Notes under the pieces: model-generated
What the model was told of the DNA's origin: nothing
Seen by the model: only the letters and a program-made list of their open reading frames with translations
Database searches by the model: none
Made by a program: the position numbers and the translations under genes
Shown here: positions 19,068-22,004 of the stretch, piece after piece
Position numbering within the stretch: the stretch's first letter is position 1
Layout of the letters: every line of letters starts with the position of its first letter
DNA from: Elysia marginata
Taxonomy: Eukaryota > Mollusca > Gastropoda > Plakobranchidae
Direction of reading: 5' to 3'
DNA: 22,004 nt
NCBI GenBank assembly: GCA_019649035.1
Contig: BMAT01014015.1
Span: 53,803 to 75,806, forward strand

Positions 19068-20713
19068 ATGGACATAGTACCGTTGACCACTCTGAATGGC
19101 TCTGTCGCTGTTATCAACTGGACTGACCAAGAAAGCTTCACCACTCCGCTCGTAAGCCGCAGCACGTACCAGGCATTCCTTGTGGTCAATGGTTTTGGCC
19201 TCACAGGCGGCATTGCTGTATTCGGCATCTTCAGTAACACTCTAAACGCAGTCGTATATCTGAAGCTTGGACTAAGGGAGACAACAAATATCAACTTCTT
19301 CGCCCTGTCTATCGTGGACTGGGTGGTCTCTGTGTGTTCTTGTCTTACAGTTATGGCTCGCGTTGCAGACATATCTTCCTCGGCAGAGAGCATCACCAAC
19401 TTGGGTTACTACGTGGTATGTCTGATGTACCCAAGTCTTGGGCTGGGAGCCTGGATCACTGCCTTGTTGTCTGCGGAGAGATGCGCTTGTATTGTGATGC
19501 CGCTGAAGGTGAGTTACGGTCTATTTACACGATGCGTATATGGTCAAGTGCGGTTTTCTGGAAAACATCCCGCTCTTATTGTTGAAATATTATAAAGGTA
19601 TGATATTAGCAGTGGAGAGAAGTAGGCTTTTTAGTGGAAATGCCCGAAATGTCTGCTTTTAGTATGACCCGAACCTTCGACTTATAGATGCTTCGGCACC
19701 CACCGCCTTGGCACATAGAGAACCATGTCGCCACTGCGCTCCATAAAAAACTTAAGGAGCGTAGTTGCTACAAGGTATAAGCTATGTTTCTGTAAGTGGC
19801 AAGGCGGTGGGTGCCAAAGCATCTAGTAATGATAACCCGCCATGCTCTTCCCGATTTAGTATGATCAAAACTACCTCAAAATAGCCGGTGATGTACACTT
19901 ATGCACACATTCTTAAAATGATGTACTAGCCATAGAGATTTTGAACTCTTTATGCTAAGATTTTCCATTTTAAACTCTTGTAGGAGCTCCTTTAATTTTT
20001 TTTTTACGAGGCACAGTAATGAAGTCTTAAGTAAAACTTTTATATTTTTCTACTAAAAAAAGAAACGTAACTATCTGGCTATAACTTATCTTTAAACCTT
20101 TTGAATTTAAATATCTCCGTTAAAGCGAATATAGAAACCTTGTTTTTTTTCCTCTCTTTTTTTCATCTAGGTGAAGACAATTGTAACACGACGGCGAATC
20201 CTTTGCCTCATCTCTGGCATGGCTGTGTATGAGATTGTCTTTGGAGTCCTGATGGTAACCATGGTGCAGCCACCTTACAACATTCCAAACCCTACACGAG
20301 TAATCCTCTTGCTTTACTCCTACTCCATCCCTTCAATCATGAGCTTTGGTCTGGTCCTGATCTTCACGACTTTTATCATCGTACGTCTGAGAAAGACACT
20401 GAAATGGAGGAATTCCACGTCCACGCAATCGGCGAAGACCGCAGGCGTCAAGGAAAGAAAAGTCGTTTTGTCCATCCTGTGGATTTGTATCATGTTTATA
20501 GTGTGTTTTACGCCATTTGTTGTCATGTTTGTAACTACTGTTGTATATCCGAAGTTTACTTTGTGGGATCCGTATTATGGATGGCTGGTCCATATTATTT
20601 ATACTTTTAGTTACCTGTTTCAAACTGTGTCGTCTGCTTTAAACATATTTGTATACTATAATGTTAGTACAAGATTTAGGGGAATTTTCAACGGTTTGTT
20701 TGTTTGCAAGTAA
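19068..20713 (+). CDS. Chemosensory-receptor-like GPCR 2, join(19068..19508,20171..20713), 327 aa
   Basis: This is a paralogue of the receptor at 3485-7018, with the same seven-transmembrane layout. The N-terminus (1-35) has sequons N10-G-S and N17-W-T. TM1 carries N57 in FSNTLN. TM2 has D84 in ALSIVD. TM3 ends with AERC (R138) and CIVMPLK. Exon 2 gives TM4, TM5 (LLLYSYSIPS...LVLIFTTFIIV), a basic loop RLRKTLKWR, TM6 with CFTPF (P262) and TM7 with NIFVY (305-309). The start is the ATG at 19068 with A at -3 and G at +4; it aligns with MDIV of receptor 1, whereas the longer upstream frame opens only with TTG. Exon 2 is ungapped against receptor 1 with about 132 of 180 residues identical by eye. 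The N-terminus and the loop after TM2 differ most, where ligand contacts could vary. It is intact. The ligand is unknown. Confidence 0.92.
19583..19745 (-). mobile_element. tRNA-derived SINE relic, family 2, copy C, in the intron of receptor 2
   Basis: On the minus strand it starts with the tRNA-like head GGAGCGCAGTGGCGACATGG, then GGTGGGTGCCGAAGC and box B GGTTCGGGTCATACT (complement of 19662-19676). It goes on through the body shared with copies A and B (AGTAGGCTTT on the + strand). Its 3' end is near 19583. Confidence 0.72.
19686..19824. repeat. Inverted repeat in the receptor 2 intron (28-nt arms)
   Basis: The + strand at 19686-19713 (AGATGCTTCGGCACCCACCG...) is the reverse complement of 19797-19824 with two mismatches, and 83 bases lie between. 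The left arm is part of SINE copy C. The right arm is a fragment of the same SINE in the opposite orientation. The pre-mRNA could fold here. Confidence 0.8.
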
Positions 20714-20832
20714 AGTTTTGATGGTTAACTTTGGAAGGCTTTCTTATTTATTAGTTTCTCTTATTTTGATTTTCAGATTTTATGCAAAAAATATTGGTGG
20801 CTCTACGCAAATTTTAAGCAACATAAAAAAAA

Positions 20833-20838
20833 ATTAAA
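20833..20838 (+). promoter_or_regulatory. Candidate polyadenylation signal of receptor 2
   Basis: ATTAAA, a common variant signal, lies 120 bases after the stop codon. A canonical AATAAA occurs later, at 21097-21102. The choice between them cannot be made from sequence. Confidence 0.3.
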
Positions 20839-21931
20839 AATCGACTTCCCACCAAACAGTCCCATTCGCTTCCTGCTGTACACATTTTGTAGGCCTAGAT
20901 TCTGTTAATGGTACAACACGTTGTGCCAGCATTGCATAGGCGTTGGTTGTGAGCCAAAAAGTCATTGAAATACCTAATTCTCAGAAATTTTGACGCTAAA
21001 AATGTGCAGTAATAACAGAGAAATGACCACAATTTTTAACCTGAAAGGAAGTCATTTGTTTGCCGAAAAAAATGTTGGAAAAAAGACAAAGAACTTAATA
21101 AAAAAAAAATGAGTAATCCTGGAAACAAGGATTTCTGAAAAGTCCGTGTAAATAATTTTCCTTCTGAAAAATAAGTTTAATGTGATAAGTCCAAGTAAAT
21201 ATTCTAAAGAGATTCCATAGAGCACATTAAAAATTATAGTGATGTTATGTCTTTCACTAAAATCATGTGGTCTTTTGCTCTGTCAACGTTTAAAACATGT
21301 GATTTTTTTTCCAAATCTGGACAACTGAGCGTTTCTCCAGACTGTACTTTTAAAATAAACATGTTTGAAAATCATAAAATTCATAGCATATTATATTTAA
21401 TCTATTCATTTCGAACATCAGTAAAAACTTGATACATTTAGCCGACATTCATTGGAATTTAGTTCTTATCCCCCACAGTGTATCAAGAACCTTTGAATAC
21501 TTTGTTGTTGGATCGAACGCCAACGGTAAGTTATAGAGATCTTTTGTTGTATTAACGTACATTTGAATTGTTAACGACATTAAATAAACACTTTAAAACA
21601 TAACAAGGCTCCTTATTTTGTATTTCCTTTGTCATGCGAGGTTTTTCTAGTTTCGTATCTAACGAATCTACGACTAACAATAATACCTTTCATACATTTG
21701 GCTGTGCAGTCACAGGCTGCCTCCACTGCTTATCCTGATCTCTAAATGTATAACTTATATGAGGCATATCCTTAAAATGTTATCGTTTGTTCTCTTATCT
21801 ATTTTTCGTTCTTGGCTAAGTGTTAATGCGCTGCTAGTTTCAGTAGTTGCCTTTGATGCGATTTGGACCCTCTCTTTAACGAAGCAAGTCGCTTGGACTA
21901 CACTAGGCAGCAAGCGTCGCCATGAAACTCC
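20839..21931. other. 3' flank, nothing recognisable
   Basis: AT-rich intergenic sequence with many A runs. No supported gene or transposon. Frames at 21247-21432 and 21755-21997 show no family resemblance. Confidence 0.5.
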
Positions 21932-21952
21932 TTTTTTATGGAGCGCAGTGGC
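21932..21952 (+). repeat. 21-nt word shared with the 5' end of SINE copy C
   Basis: Positions 21932-21952 are the exact reverse complement of 19730-19750, which covers the first bases of SINE copy C and its T-run flank. It may be the head of another SINE or related repeat running toward the right edge, but the similarity stops after GGAGCGCAGTGGC. Confidence 0.5.
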
Positions 21953-22004
21953 AATGTAATATACTGAGCGCCAAAAGAAACGCAACATGACATTCATTAC
22001 TTTC

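Larger units (their letters stand above)
19509..20170 (+). other. Intron of receptor 2 (phase 0, 662 bp)
   Basis: The donor is AAG|GTGAGT at 19508/19509. The acceptor is TTTCATCTAG|GTGAAG at 20170/20171, after a strong T/C tract. It sits at the same codon boundary as the intron of receptor 1. Retention would add 28 in-frame codons before the stop at 19593-19595. It contains the SINE copy at 19583-19745 and an inverted partial copy at 19797-19824. Confidence 0.9.

Noticed and set aside
21961..22004. Possible transposon terminus, ACTGAGCGCCAAAAGAAACG, at the right edge
   Set aside because: It has the look of a terminal inverted repeat, but the partner end and target duplication would lie outside the window, so nothing can be tested.

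Overview
The window reads as nuclear DNA of a gastropod mollusc, probably a heterobranch such as a sea slug or freshwater snail. This is inferred from three things. The two genes are split by a GT-AG intron. Their products match the lineage-expanded gastropod 'chemosensory receptor' GPCR family, with the signature ERCLCIVMPLK-VKTI. The intergenic DNA is AT-rich and full of LINE and SINE relics and TCTAGATC-rich islands. I see no bacterial operon, rRNA, functional tRNA, CRISPR array or viral gene.

Two genes are well supported, both on the + strand and about 12 kb apart. Receptor 1 is join(3485..3931,6458..7018), 335 aa. Receptor 2 is join(19068..19508,20171..20713), 327 aa. They align without gaps over exon 2 at roughly three quarters identity by eye. 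Each is interrupted by one phase-0 intron at exactly the same codon boundary, just after TM3. They are tandem paralogues of a seven-transmembrane chemoreceptor family and presumably act as parallel receptors in the plasma membrane of sensory cells. Intron 1 (2.5 kb) is swollen by an antisense, 5'-truncated LINE. Intron 2 (0.66 kb) carries a tRNA-derived SINE and an inverted partial copy of it.

Layout: 1-3484 has no recognisable gene. 3485-7018 is receptor 1. 7300-8790 holds a degenerate array built on the 9-mer GGACATAAC, with a small palindromic insertion. 8790-11050 is AT-rich, with two short tandem duplications. 11112-12510 holds a LINE 3' end, a complete SINE with a perfect 13-bp target duplication, and a LINE C-terminal remnant. 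13338-13442 is a TCTAGATC island. 14008-15126 is a SINE/mariner nest, with a 213-bp near-perfect hairpin element inserted in the mariner transposase. 15127-17420 shows nothing recognisable. 17421-18120 is another LINE relic. 19068-20713 is receptor 2. 20839-22004 shows almost nothing.

I found no multi-gene system that looks new. The items most worth a second look are the paired receptors with their shared intron, the foldback hairpin inside the mariner, the GGACATAAC array, and the tiny palindrome flanked by an 8-bp duplication. All were read by eye. No database or alignment search was possible.
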